A stretch of 17,655 nt of DNA from Bacillota bacterium (GCA_023230985.1 JALNWH010000031.1:1-17655); one strand, 5' to 3'; positions 6,415 to 14,842 are shown, counted from the first letter of the stretch. Made by a program: numbers and translations. The notes: generated from the letters alone by a model not told the origin.

Positions 6415-6696
6415 CTATCTTATTTTTTCTTTCATCTTTCGTATAGGTATATTTGCCACTAAAGCAGGCACTGTAGCCCCATCTCTTTCTCTTTTAGTCC
6501 TGGTAAGTTTAATATCCAAACCTGATTCGTCAATCTCAATATAATCAGATATGACATCTATTAAATCGCCCCTTACCATTTCCAAAAATTGTGGAGACAC
6601 ATTGGCTCTATCATGAATCAAAAGAAGCTGCAGCCTATCTTTAGCAATATCTTTACTTCCCCCGCCCGATCTTCCAAAAAATTTAAACAAATCCAT
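6415..6696 (-). CDS. minE: Cell division topological specificity factor MinE
   Basis: This 93-residue MinE is close to the usual 85-90. The amphipathic membrane-binding start (MDLFKFFGR) is followed by the MinD-contact region (DRLQLLLIHDRANVSP) and then the dimerising C-terminal half (GDLIDVISDYIEID...). MinE stimulates the MinD ATPase, drives MinCD off the membrane and so confines FtsZ inhibition to the poles. The start is ATG at 6696, with GGAGG 7 nt upstream; that site overlaps the end of minD, 11 nt away, which suggests coupled translation. It is the last gene of the shape and division cluster. Clostridia often carry MinE whereas Bacillus uses DivIVA/MinJ, which supports the taxonomic reading. 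Confidence 0.95.
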   Translation of the reverse strand: MDLFKFFGRSGGGSKDIAKDRLQLLLIHDRANVSPQFLEMVRGDLIDVISDYIEIDESGLDIKLTRTKRERDGATVPALVANIPIRKMKEKIR

Positions 6697-6707
6697 ATCA
6701 GCTCCTC

Positions 6708-7508
6708 CTATTTCCTAACAAAACCGAAAACTCGCGCTATTTTAGTTATTAGTCCTTCATCTGTATCAAGACTCATAAAAGGTATATTATCTCCTAAAAT
6801 TCTTTTGACTATATTTCTATATGCCTGTCCCGCTAAGGATCTATCATCGACTATTGCAGGTTCTCCGCGATTTGTTGAAATAACTATCTGTTCGTCATCA
6901 GGCACCACACCCAGCAGATCAATTGCTAATATATCAACAATATCATCAATATTCATCATATCCCCTCTTTTAACCATTTCTAATTTTATCCTATTTATTA
7001 AAAGTTGGGGGTTTTTTAAGTCATTAGCTTCAAGTAACCCTATTATCCTATCAGCATCCCTGACTGCAGAAACTTCAGGTGTAGTAACTACAATGGATCT
7101 GCTTGCTCCTGCAATAGCATTTTTAAATCCTTGCTCTATTCCGGCAGGAGAATCAACTAAAACATATTCAAATTCTTCAGCCAGATTTTTTGTTAATTCC
7201 ATCATTTGTTCCGGTGTTACGGCAGATTTATCTTTTGTTTGGGCTGCAGGCATAAGAAAAAGATTGGGGAATCGCTTGTCCTTTATAAGTCCTTGCTTTA
7301 ATCTACATGTTTTTTCTACTACATCTACCAAATCGTATACAATCCTGTTTTCCAAACCCATAACGACATCAAGGTTTCGCAAACCGATATCTGCATCAAG
7401 CAGCACTACACTTTTACCTTCTAAGGCCAATCCGGTTCCAATATTAGCTGTTGTCGTTGTTTTTCCTACTCCACCCTTACCTGAAGTTATTACAATCACT
7501 TCTCCCAT
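6708..7508 (-). CDS. minD: Septum site-determining ATPase MinD
   Basis: This 266-residue ParA/MinD-type ATPase (E. coli 270, B. subtilis 268) binds the membrane when ATP-bound and recruits MinC. The deviant Walker A GKGGVGKTT is at residues 10-18, with signature K11 and K16. The DADIGLRNLD segment is near residue 38 and VDSPAGIEQGF near 120. The C-terminal amphipathic membrane-targeting helix (LITKIARVFGFVRK) is present. I place the start at ATG 7508, because GGAGGT lies 6 nt upstream and MGEVIVITSGKGG is the family's usual beginning; a TTG nine codons earlier (7535) would put that ribosome binding site inside the gene. It lies between minC (71-nt AT-rich gap) and minE. Confidence 0.96.
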   Translation of the reverse strand: MGEVIVITSGKGGVGKTTTTANIGTGLALEGKSVVLLDADIGLRNLDVVMGLENRIVYDLVDVVEKTCRLKQGLIKDKRFPNLFLMPAAQTKDKSAVTPEQMMELTKNLAEEFEYVLVDSPAGIEQGFKNAIAGASRSIVVTTPEVSAVRDADRIIGLLEANDLKNPQLLINRIKLEMVKRGDMMNIDDIVDILAIDLLGVVPDDEQIVISTNRGEPAIVDDRSLAGQAYRNIVKRILGDNIPFMSLDTDEGLITKIARVFGFVRK

Positions 7509-7579
7509 GATTCTACCTCCAATGCATATATACAAATTAATTTATTTTTATTTACTATTTATCTGTTTTAAATTTAATA

Positions 7580-8230
7580 TCAATACGGTTCCACTATTAT
7601 CATACCACGCTTGACAACCGCAATTTCAGGAACACCGGATTTATATGGTCCTCCATCAGGAGACCTGGCTATTATATCACCAATGCGAAGCTGCATCGGT
7701 TCTAATCTAAATGCCGCTATATAGCTGTCATAATTGCCATCTGAACCGGCATGAGCTGTTCCTCTCATTATACCCATAACTATTATGCTGCTTTTTGCTT
7801 CAAGATAGGCTCCCGGATTAACATCCCCAATAATGGTAATATTCCCATTAAATTTAATAAACTGTCCTGATCTGATTGTTCCTCTTATAAAAAGCCCTTT
7901 TTCTTCAACACTATTTCTTGTTTCCAGAATTTCATTATATTTTTTTGATTTTTCCTCTATATCATATGAATTACTTACATTTAAAGTATTATAATCCCCT
8001 ATTACCTCCATACCATATTGATTCTCAATGATGCTTTTTAACTCCAAGTATTCTTCTTCTCGAATACTTTTACCGCTAAATCCAATAATCTTAGCCCCTT
8101 CGAAGAACCTTTTTGAGGGTCTAATCTTTTCATCGAGCATATTTTTAAATTCTTCAAAACTTGAATCTCCCTTTAATAAAATGTGTAGTCCATCTTTTGT
8201 TCCTTTAAAAACTATTTCATTTTTCGCCAT
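7580..8230 (-). CDS. minC: Septum site-determining protein MinC
   Basis: This FtsZ-ring inhibitor is recruited to the membrane by MinD. It has 216 residues with the start at ATG 8230. An alternative ATG two codons earlier (8236) sits almost on top of the AGGGGG ribosome binding site, whereas 8230 is 7 nt away. The N-terminal domain (about 1-105) is the FtsZ-antagonist part. A short linker leads to the C-terminal beta-helix (about 112-216), with its IRGTIRSGQ, GDVNPGAYLEA and GIMRGTAHAG turns and the RIGDIIARSPD segment that contacts MinD. It lies 90 bp after mrdA and 71 bp before minD, and is probably cotranscribed with both. Confidence 0.95.
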   Translation of the reverse strand: MAKNEIVFKGTKDGLHILLKGDSSFEEFKNMLDEKIRPSKRFFEGAKIIGFSGKSIREEEYLELKSIIENQYGMEVIGDYNTLNVSNSYDIEEKSKKYNEILETRNSVEEKGLFIRGTIRSGQFIKFNGNITIIGDVNPGAYLEAKSSIIVMGIMRGTAHAGSDGNYDSYIAAFRLEPMQLRIGDIIARSPDGGPYKSGVPEIAVVKRGMIIVEPY

Positions 8231-8320
8231 ATGCATACCCCCTGAAGTTAGCTATTCATATAGATTCTCTAAATATGCTGAAACTCCTTCTTTTTTAAAG
8301 AATCCCCAAAAATAAATAAT

Positions 8321-10801
8321 CTAAGGCAATAGAACATTATAAGGTATAATGTCGTCTCCCGCCTGTTCTGATGCCAAATATTCTTCTAATATTACCCGGG
8401 CAATAGGTGCGGAACCTGCTCCAAAACCGCCTTGAAATACTACGGATGCTACAGCAATCTCAGGATTATCAAAAGGTGCAAATCCAACAAACCAAGCATG
8501 ATCGTTATATTTAGCATAAAGCTTAGGATTGTTTACAGGATCAGGTCTATATTTACCGGCTTCTGCTGTTCCTGTTTTACCGCTGATAGGCACCTTCGTA
8601 TTTATAAAGCTGCTCCAAGCAGTACCTCCTACTTCGTTTGTTACTTTAAACATACCATTTTTAATAACATCCAGATCTTCTTCTGAAACTTTTAGCTTTT
8701 CTATAATTTCAGGTTTCTTTTCAAAAATTACTTCTCCATCATGACTAATTACTCTTTGCACTATGTAAGGTTTATATCGGGTACCTCCATTTGCAATTGT
8801 TGCAACATAGTTTGCCAATTGCAATACTGTCACGTTATTAAGTCCTTGACCTATAGCTGCGTTTAATACATCACCGGGACGAAATCTGCTTTCTGTAATA
8901 TACCAAACAATTTTATCTATGGCTTTATCTTCTGTAACACCTAATTCCCTTATCCTTTTGCCCAATTCCTTGTAAAACTGATAAGATGTTTGATCAGCTG
9001 AAGGTTTCTCGTATATCATAGCCTTAATATTTTCTTTAGCCTCTTCATCGGTAATCTTAACTGTGTAAGTAAGGTAACTGTCTATATATCCTTCATACAG
9101 TTTCTGCTTATGAAGAGGTCCTTCCACCATACCTTTGGATTCATAAGGCAATTCTATACCGGTATATTGTCCAAAGCCCAATTTGCTTGCGTATTTTTCA
9201 AATAATTCTCCGCCAAGCCTTCTGCCAGTTTCAAAAAAATAATAGTTGCAGGATTTTTTTATAGCATTAAGCAGATTAGTAGGGCCGTGAACTGCACCCC
9301 CTGAATCTGATGGCGCTATACCGGGTATAGCTGTATATCTGCCTTTGCAATATATGTATTCTCTTTCATTGATTTTATCTTCCGTTAAGCCGGCAATGGC
9401 TGTAAGCAGTTTCATCGTCGAACCCGGCGGCAGAGGATAAGATATGGCATTATTTATTAAAGGCCTCGGTGCATAACTATCGGCAGTAGCAGGTTGCAAT
9501 GCTTTCCAATCTTCATTGGATATGCCTGAAGAAAATAAATTCGGGTCAAATTTTGGCTCGCTAGCCAATGCCAATACTGCACCGGTGTTTACATCTAATG
9601 CTACTACAGCACCGGAATAAGTTTCGGGAAAAGGTTTTTTATTGCGGGCTTCTTCAATAGTCTTTTCCAGTATTTCTTCTGCAACTAATTGTAAATTAGA
9701 ACCCATTGTCAAAACTATTGTATTTCCCGGTATGGGCTCAGTAACTTCTATTGTTTCTATCAATGAACCCTTTGCATCAACCTCTATTTGTTTAGAACCG
9801 TCAATGCCTTTTAGGTATTCTTCCATGGTGTATTCAATACCCGACTTACCTATCATATCTTCGGGTGTATATCCATTTTGAAATAATTCTTCTTGGTCAG
9901 GACTTATCCTGCCTAAATACCCCAGTACATGACATAAAAAATCATCTTTAGGATACCTTCTTAAAGGTTTATCCATTATTTCAACTCCCGGCATGAATAC
10001 TTTATTCTCTTCAATCATAACTCTTGTTTCTTCTTTAATATTTGTTGCAATTTCAACCGGTACGTATGCAGGATATTTTTTTTGGCTTAGTAAATATTTC
10101 ACGGATATTATCTTTTTAGCTTCTTCTTGGGTGTACTTTGTCATATCAATATTATATTTGTTTAACAGTTTATTGAATACTTTTTCTGCAGTGCTGTCTT
10201 CGTCAAAGCCATTATTCTTTTTCCATTTAATTTCATCCTTTTTAAAGCTATATTCAAACTCATCAAGTTTAAATGGCAACTCAACTTCAAAATCATTTTT
10301 TAATATGGAGTAAGCCTCAACATCAACAATATCATAAGAAATCCCATAATCCTGCTTTAGCCTTCTGAAAGCTTCATCCGCTGATGCATCAAGAGGTATA
10401 TCATATCTTGATTTCCATTGAATTTCTTCATCTTCAAAAGTAAAACGTATCGGCTTTAATAATATTGGTATTTCATCTTTATATTTATCGCCGTTTTTTT
10501 CCAGAATATTAATAACTATTAATGCTATATCGTTAATTGTTTCGTCAGGTAATTCCGCTTTTACAATATTAACAGAGTAACTTTGCTTATTAGTAGCCAA
10601 TACCCTACCAAATCTGTCAACAATATTTCCTCTGGGTGCAGTAATATTAATATTCCTAGTGCGAACGTTTTCAGATCTTTTTTTATAATAATCACCTTTA
10701 ACAATTTGCAAATCAGCCAGTTTGAAAGATAGTAATAAAAAAATCATTACTATTATAATTTTTATTATATTTAATCGTTCGCTAAAAAACTTTTTTATCA
10801 T
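8321..10801 (-). CDS. mrdA: Penicillin-binding protein 2, elongasome transpeptidase
   Basis: This class B penicillin-binding protein cross-links peptidoglycan during elongation, working with MreBCD (and usually a RodA). One N-terminal membrane helix (about 11-33) precedes the pedestal domain (APRGNIVDRFGRVLATN at 55-71) and the transpeptidase. Active-site motifs are S461-T-M-K464, S517-C-N519 and K742-T-G-T745. At 826 residues it is much longer than E. coli PBP2 (633). One extra stretch is an imperfect duplication in the pedestal (residues 119-154 and 183-218, 11 of 36 identical). Another is a roughly 70-residue insertion (about 565-640) between SxN and the GDVLNAAIGQG block. From memory, such enlargements are seen in clostridial relatives. 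The start is ATG at 10801, with AGGGTG 5 nt upstream. It follows mreD by 14 bp. Confidence 0.93.
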   Translation of the reverse strand: MIKKFFSERLNIIKIIIVMIFLLLSFKLADLQIVKGDYYKKRSENVRTRNINITAPRGNIVDRFGRVLATNKQSYSVNIVKAELPDETINDIALIVINILEKNGDKYKDEIPILLKPIRFTFEDEEIQWKSRYDIPLDASADEAFRRLKQDYGISYDIVDVEAYSILKNDFEVELPFKLDEFEYSFKKDEIKWKKNNGFDEDSTAEKVFNKLLNKYNIDMTKYTQEEAKKIISVKYLLSQKKYPAYVPVEIATNIKEETRVMIEENKVFMPGVEIMDKPLRRYPKDDFLCHVLGYLGRISPDQEELFQNGYTPEDMIGKSGIEYTMEEYLKGIDGSKQIEVDAKGSLIETIEVTEPIPGNTIVLTMGSNLQLVAEEILEKTIEEARNKKPFPETYSGAVVALDVNTGAVLALASEPKFDPNLFSSGISNEDWKALQPATADSYAPRPLINNAISYPLPPGSTMKLLTAIAGLTEDKINEREYIYCKGRYTAIPGIAPSDSGGAVHGPTNLLNAIKKSCNYYFFETGRRLGGELFEKYASKLGFGQYTGIELPYESKGMVEGPLHKQKLYEGYIDSYLTYTVKITDEEAKENIKAMIYEKPSADQTSYQFYKELGKRIRELGVTEDKAIDKIVWYITESRFRPGDVLNAAIGQGLNNVTVLQLANYVATIANGGTRYKPYIVQRVISHDGEVIFEKKPEIIEKLKVSEEDLDVIKNGMFKVTNEVGGTAWSSFINTKVPISGKTGTAEAGKYRPDPVNNPKLYAKYNDHAWFVGFAPFDNPEIAVASVVFQGGFGAGSAPIARVILEEYLASEQAGDDIIPYNVLLP

Positions 10802-10815
10802 AAAAACACCCTAAT

Positions 10816-11316
10816 TTAATATATTTTTCTATCCATAAATCTTTTATCATCCAATTTATAAATATACCTATAAACAACAACACCTAAGAGTCCATTATAA
10901 ATACTTTGAGGAATCATTATATTTATTAAAACGTGCATATAAGAAATATTTACTTTGCTTAAATAAGATATAAAATAAAATAAATTTTGATATATGAATA
11001 CACCTATAATGTTAAACAGCGCCGGAGGTATCAAGCTATCTTTAAAAATATTTTCTTGAGATTTACCGATTATATACCCGGTAAGCATATATGATAAAGA
11101 ATTTACTCCGAAGGATTTGCCATAAAATAAGTCGTTTAAAAAACCGGATACGAGTCCTATAAGACCGCCATACATACTTCCCCTCATAATTGCATAAGAA
11201 ATAATCAGCATTATTGTAAAATCCGGTTTCACGCCAAATATTCTAGTATATTGAAATATAGTGGATTCAAGAATGAAATTTAAAAATATTATAATCCCTA
11301 ATATTAAAACTCTCAC
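10816..11316 (-). CDS. mreD: Rod shape-determining protein MreD
   Basis: This is a 166-residue polytopic inner-membrane protein with about five or six hydrophobic segments and few charges. MreD is the small membrane partner of MreC in the elongasome, linking MreB filaments to PBP2 and wall synthesis. The family is variable, but the FGVKPDFTIMLIISYAIMRG stretch and GLVSGFLNDLFYGKSFG (about residues 55-75) are typical. The start is GTG at 11316, with AGGAGG 6 nt upstream. That site immediately follows the mreC stop, giving a tight mreB-mreC-mreD-mrdA run. Confidence 0.9.
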   Translation of the reverse strand: MRVLILGIIIFLNFILESTIFQYTRIFGVKPDFTIMLIISYAIMRGSMYGGLIGLVSGFLNDLFYGKSFGVNSLSYMLTGYIIGKSQENIFKDSLIPPALFNIIGVFIYQNLFYFISYLSKVNISYMHVLINIMIPQSIYNGLLGVVVYRYIYKLDDKRFMDRKIY

Positions 11317-11330
11317 TTCAAGCCTCCTAT

Positions 11331-12158
11331 TTAGTCTATTTCATTATGGACCTTTAAAACAAATACCTCTTCTAATCTTTTGAAATCCACTGAAGTTTTT
11401 ATTATCACTACTTTTTGAAGTTTACGTTCTACCTTTTCAACACTTTCTACCTTTCCAATATACAGTCCCGAAGGCAAGGTGCTAATACTTGAAGTTATGA
11501 TATCATCACCCTTTACAATATCAGATTCCAGAGGCATTATTGCAAATAATTCGGAATTAACCGTACCGGATACAATTCCCGTATCCCTAGTTCTATTTAC
11601 TATGATGCTGATTGAGCTTCTTTCATCTATTATAGACATTACCTTTGAATAATTATTTCCAACTTCAATAACTCTGCCAACTAAACCCTCACCTGTGACT
11701 ACGGGATCATTTGCCTCAATACCGTGTTTTAAACCTTTATTTATTGTAAATATATCAAACCAGTTTCCGGGATCCTTTCCGGTAATACTCGCTCCAATAT
11801 ACTTGTACTCCTCATTCGCTTCAACAAAGTTTAAAATATCTCTTAATCTTTTATTTTCTAAAGCCATTTGATAGAGCTTTCTATTTTCTTCTCTTAATTT
11901 TGTTACTTCTTCAGCTAAAATCTGATTTTCGTTTCTTAATTCTTTTAGTTCAAACAATGCACTAAAGGTACCTCTAAAAAATTCACCGGTTTTATAAAAA
12001 GCTTTTTGAATAGGGGTTATGGCACTGCCTACTATAGAACCAATAGTAGAAGGTCTTGTCCTACCTTTAGAAGTAAAAGCAATTGTAATTATTAGTAATA
12101 TAATAATAATTACAGTGAATATAGCAGGCTTATTTTTAAACAATTTCACTTTGCACAC
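11331..12158 (-). CDS. mreC: Rod shape-determining protein MreC
   Basis: This 275-residue protein has one membrane helix (about 11-29), a predicted extracytoplasmic coiled coil (about 65-105, rich in LRENQILAEEVTKLREENRK-type heptads) and two beta domains in the C-terminal half. MreC is the scaffold that joins MreB and MreD to PBP2. The start is probably GTG at 12158, only 8 bp after the mreB stop, and I see only a weak GGGAT ahead of it. Another GTG three codons downstream has no better site, so translation may depend on coupling to mreB. Confidence 0.93.
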   Translation of the reverse strand: MCKVKLFKNKPAIFTVIIIILLIITIAFTSKGRTRPSTIGSIVGSAITPIQKAFYKTGEFFRGTFSALFELKELRNENQILAEEVTKLREENRKLYQMALENKRLRDILNFVEANEEYKYIGASITGKDPGNWFDIFTINKGLKHGIEANDPVVTGEGLVGRVIEVGNNYSKVMSIIDERSSISIIVNRTRDTGIVSGTVNSELFAIMPLESDIVKGDDIITSSISTLPSGLYIGKVESVEKVERKLQKVVIIKTSVDFKRLEEVFVLKVHNEID

Positions 12159-12166
12159 ATCCCAAT

Positions 12167-13171
12167 TTATCTTTTAAACAAATTTTCAAATTGTTCTAAG
12201 GCTTTCCCGGCTCCTATTGCAACGCAATCAAGAGGTACTTCTGCTATTAATACCGGCATACCGGTTTCTTTTTTTATCAATTCACCTATACCTTTTAATA
12301 GTGCGCCTCCACCTGAAACCATTATACCTCTGTCCATGACATCGGAAGCTAATTCCGGAGGAGTTTTTTCTAAAACTGACTTTATTCCATCCAGTATTGC
12401 TTCAATTGGTTCTTTCAAAGCCTCCAGTATCTCATCAGATGTTACCGTCAAGGTTTTTGGTAACCCGCTTACCAAATCCCTACCTCTTATTTTCATGGAC
12501 TCCTCTTTCTCACCGGGATAAGCCGAACCTATATTAATTTTAATTTCTTCGGCTGTCCTTATTCCTATTGCTAAATTATAGTTTCGTTTCACGTAATATA
12601 CTATGCTTTCGTCAAATCTGTCACCGGCAGATCTGATTGAACTGCTTGTTACTATGCCTCCAAGAGAAATAACCGCTATTTCCGATGTTCCGCCGCCAAT
12701 ATTTATTATCATGCTGCCTGTAGGTTCACTTACAGGCAAACCGGCTCCAATTGCAGCAGCCATAGGTTCTTCTATCCATTTGGCTAATTTTGCTCCGGCT
12801 TGGATACCGGCTTCCTCTACCGCACGTTTTTCCACTTCTGTAATACCGGACGGTACACTGATAAGTAATCTGGGCTTGCCAATAGTATTACTTTTTAATG
12901 CTTGCTTAATAAAATATTTTAACATACTTTGAGTAATATGGAAATCAGCAATTACACCATCTTTCATAGGTCTAATGGCAACAATATGTCCCGGTGTCCT
13001 GCCTATCATTTGCTTTGCTTCTTCACCAACTGCTTTGACTGAATTATTTTCAGTGTTTATTGCTACAACTGATGGTTCCCTTATAATAATACCCTTACCT
13101 TTAACAAAAACTAAAGTGTTTGCTGTGCCTAAATCTATTGCTATATCTTTAGAAAAAGCATTAAATAACAT
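12167..13171 (-). CDS. mreB: Rod shape-determining protein MreB (actin homologue)
   Basis: This is a 334-residue bacterial actin that forms membrane-bound filaments guiding side-wall synthesis. The phosphate-1 motif IAIDLGTANT is at residues 10-19. IEEPMAAAIGAGLPV precedes the phosphate-2 motif at about 155-163, and the adenosine motif MVSGGGALLKG is near residue 285. The phosphate-2 motif reads INIGGGT where MreB normally has DIGGGT, so residue 157 is Asn (codon AAT) in place of the usual Asp. The rest is typical and full length, with no sign of decay. The start is ATG at 13171, with AAGGAGG 6 nt upstream. A 57-bp gap separates it from radC. Confidence 0.96.
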   Translation of the reverse strand: MLFNAFSKDIAIDLGTANTLVFVKGKGIIIREPSVVAINTENNSVKAVGEEAKQMIGRTPGHIVAIRPMKDGVIADFHITQSMLKYFIKQALKSNTIGKPRLLISVPSGITEVEKRAVEEAGIQAGAKLAKWIEEPMAAAIGAGLPVSEPTGSMIINIGGGTSEIAVISLGGIVTSSSIRSAGDRFDESIVYYVKRNYNLAIGIRTAEEIKINIGSAYPGEKEESMKIRGRDLVSGLPKTLTVTSDEILEALKEPIEAILDGIKSVLEKTPPELASDVMDRGIMVSGGGALLKGIGELIKKETGMPVLIAEVPLDCVAIGAGKALEQFENLFKR

Positions 13172-13199
13172 ATTTGTCCTCCTTAATTAAAAAGTTGCT

Positions 13200-13228
13200 A
13201 CGTATAGAAATTTATCTATCTTATACGT
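13200..13228 (-). other. Weak hairpin between radC and mreB
   Basis: ACGTATA (13222-13228 on the minus strand) pairs with TATACGT (13200-13206) around a 15-nt loop, starting directly after the radC stop. A run of five T residues follows several nt later. The stem is short and A/T rich, so it is at most a leaky attenuator or processing site. Confidence 0.25.
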
Positions 13229-13924
13229 TTAAAAAAGATTCTTTTCTTTTAGGCTTGTAAAAACCCCGTCTCCAATAATAATATGATCGTATAGTTCAAT
13301 ACCTATAATTTTCCCTGCCTCATATATCCTCTTAGTTATATCAATATCATCTTTACTCGGAGTTGGGTCACCGCTAGGATGATTGTGAGTTAAAATTATA
13401 TTGGCGCTTGAATTTTTAATGGCAGGTATAAATATCTCCCGAGGATGTGCAAGGGATGAATTTAAAGAACCGATAGAAATTTCCTCAATACCGATAACCT
13501 TGCACTTAACATTCAACATTATTACTTTCATATGTTCTTTTTTGTAGTATCTCATCTCTTCCATCAATATATCTGCCGCATCTTGAGGTCTTTTTATGTA
13601 GAAATCTTCATTGAATGCATATTGGGCTATTCTTTTACCCAATTCAACTGCCGCAATTAGTTGTGAGGCTTTAGCCAAACCTATTCCATTTATTTTATTC
13701 AATTCGTTAATATCGGCATTAGCTAAAGATCTAATACCATCCCCTTGAGATAAAATTTTATACGATAAGGATAAAGCACTTTCGTTTCTTGTTCCTGTTC
13801 TTAATAGTATTGCCAATAATTCCGCATTTGATAATGCTTTAACTCCGTGATTTTTAAGTTTTTCCCGAGGCCGTTCATTCTCAGGTAATGATGAAATAGT
13901 AATATTTTTAACCATCTCTCCCAT
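13229..13924 (-). CDS. radC: RadC family JAB/MPN domain protein
   Basis: This 231-residue protein has an N-terminal helical region (REKL...LSNAELLAILLRTG), a helix-hairpin-helix-like segment (INGIGLAKASQLIAAVELG, about 77-96) and a C-terminal JAMM metalloprotease-like fold. The metal-binding set is complete: E148 or E149, then H180-x-H182, S190 and D193 in HNHPSGDPTPSKDD. The name comes from an old link to DNA repair that was later withdrawn; the true role is unclear. The start is ATG at 13924, with AGGAG about 9 nt upstream. It lies 11 bp after maf, in the maf-radC-mreB order common in Firmicutes. Confidence 0.94.
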   Translation of the reverse strand: MGEMVKNITISSLPENERPREKLKNHGVKALSNAELLAILLRTGTRNESALSLSYKILSQGDGIRSLANADINELNKINGIGLAKASQLIAAVELGKRIAQYAFNEDFYIKRPQDAADILMEEMRYYKKEHMKVIMLNVKCKVIGIEEISIGSLNSSLAHPREIFIPAIKNSSANIILTHNHPSGDPTPSKDDIDITKRIYEAGKIIGIELYDHIIIGDGVFTSLKEKNLF

Positions 13925-13935
13925 TATAATCGCTC

Positions 13936-14511
13936 CTATCTCCCCAGTATTCTATAGTCAAAGGCCTCCAACATTTTGGAAAGTTTAAATACAGGAAGGC
14001 CCATTACGTTAAAATAACATCCATTAATTTTCTCCACCAATAAAGAGCCTATACCTTGTATCGCATATGCACCCGCTTTGTCCATAGGCTCCCCCGTAGA
14101 AATATAGCTTAATATTTCTTCCTCATTTAAACTTTTAAATTTCACCATTGTTTTTTCATAAGTAGTAATTTTGTTCAACGTAGGGGTAATGATTACAGAC
14201 ACTCCTGTAATAACTGAATGTGATTTGCCGCTAAGCCTTTTTAGCATTTTGATTACATCTTTACTGTCTTTAGGTTTACCAATAACCTCATTACAATAAA
14301 CTATTGTATCTGCGCCAATAACTAATGCTTCTTCTGAAATTCTATCGGCGACACTCATAGCTTTTCTTTCTGCAAAATACATGGCTAACTCTTCCGGTTG
14401 CATGTCCTTCATTTTTTCCTTATATTCAGACGGCATTACTTCGAACTTAATTCCTAACTGTGTAAGTATTTCTTTCCTTCTAGGTGAGTTTGAAGCAAGG
14501 ATGATTTTCAT
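13936..14511 (-). CDS. maf: Maf family nucleotide pyrophosphatase
   Basis: This 191-residue Maf/HAM1-like protein matches B. subtilis Maf in size (189 aa). Maf proteins hydrolyse non-canonical or methylated nucleoside triphosphates, such as dTTP, UTP and modified forms, to monophosphates; overexpression blocks septation in B. subtilis. The N-terminal signature ILASNSPRRKEIL (3-15), the ADTIV motif (about residue 68) with GKP, the SGKSHSVITGV motif and the DKAGAYAIQG segment are all present. The start is ATG at 14511, with AGGAG 6 nt upstream overlapping the DUF4321 stop. It is the first enzyme gene of the shape and division cluster. Confidence 0.95.
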   Translation of the reverse strand: MKIILASNSPRRKEILTQLGIKFEVMPSEYKEKMKDMQPEELAMYFAERKAMSVADRISEEALVIGADTIVYCNEVIGKPKDSKDVIKMLKRLSGKSHSVITGVSVIITPTLNKITTYEKTMVKFKSLNEEEILSYISTGEPMDKAGAYAIQGIGSLLVEKINGCYFNVMGLPVFKLSKMLEAFDYRILGR

Positions 14512-14520
14512 ATTGTACTC

Positions 14521-14769
14521 CTACATGTTTCTAAAAAATAGTATTGCTATTATAATGCCCACTATAGTAAAAATATTTATGCTAAAAGTAAGACCAAGGG
14601 TTAATTTTATAACTCTTAGGTCATATGTATGGGGGCTTACACCTAGATTATAGCCAAATTTTAATATAGGAATGTATTTACCAAGAAGTTCTCCTAAAAA
14701 ACCACCGATAACTATACCGCAAATAACTAAAAGTAATAAAATCCATCCATTTCTATTTGCTCTTCTCAA
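14521..14769 (-). CDS. DUF4321 small membrane protein
   Basis: This 82-residue protein has two hydrophobic segments (about 9-27 and 57-79) and a glycine-rich GGFLGELLGKYIPIL stretch between. That pattern, the length and the position just before maf match the DUF4321 family found in Clostridia. No function is established to my knowledge. The start is TTG at 14769, with GGAGGG 8 nt upstream, and no ATG or GTG nearby fits. That ribosome binding site lies in the 7-nt loop of a perfect 7-bp hairpin, and the TTG overlaps the stop of a possible 17-codon ORF. It is the first clear gene after the rnf terminator and probably opens the operon. Confidence 0.82.
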   Translation of the reverse strand: MRRANRNGWILLLLVICGIVIGGFLGELLGKYIPILKFGYNLGVSPHTYDLRVIKLTLGLTFSINIFTIVGIIIAILFFRNM

Positions 14770-14819
14770 TCTAAAATCCCTCCTATTTTAGGTGCTGCAA
14801 CTGAAGTTGATTTCGACAA
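14766..14819 (-). CDS. Possible 17-residue leader ORF coupled to DUF4321
   Basis: From TTG at 14819 a frame of 17 codons reads MSKSTSVAAPKIGGILD and ends in TGA, overlapping the DUF4321 start as TTGA. AAGGAGG (14827-14833) lies about 8 nt before the TTG, as good a ribosome binding site as any in the window. The DUF4321 ribosome binding site is inside this ORF. It may be a leader peptide, a real microprotein or chance; the strong site and the exact overlap are the evidence. I do not recognise the sequence. Confidence 0.4.
   Translation of the reverse strand: MSKSTSVAAPKIGGILD
14771..14791 (-). promoter_or_regulatory. Hairpin presenting the DUF4321 ribosome binding site in its loop
   Basis: CTAAAAT (14785-14791, minus strand) and ATTTTAG (14771-14777) form a perfect 7-bp stem whose 7-nt loop is AGGAGGG, the DUF4321 Shine-Dalgarno sequence. 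A ribosome translating the upstream 17-codon frame would open the stem. Confidence 0.4.
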
Positions 14820-14842
14820 AAAACTTCCTCCTTCAGTTTATC

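Noticed and set aside
7509..7579. A promoter between minC and minD
   Set aside because: The 71-nt gap is very AT-rich but shows no convincing pair of hexamers.
6589..7614. A 341-codon open frame on the plus strand opposite minD
   Set aside because: It lies antisense to minE, minD and the start of minC, which have clear family motifs, ribosome binding sites and correct lengths. Its predicted protein is Ser/Thr/Pro/Ile rich with no domain, as expected for a shadow frame.
8246..8320. An open frame of about 24 codons continuing in frame after the mrdA TAG stop (GFFKKEGVSAYLENLYE)
   Set aside because: It has no start codon or ribosome binding site, and an open run of this length is common by chance. 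There is no sign of stop-codon readthrough.
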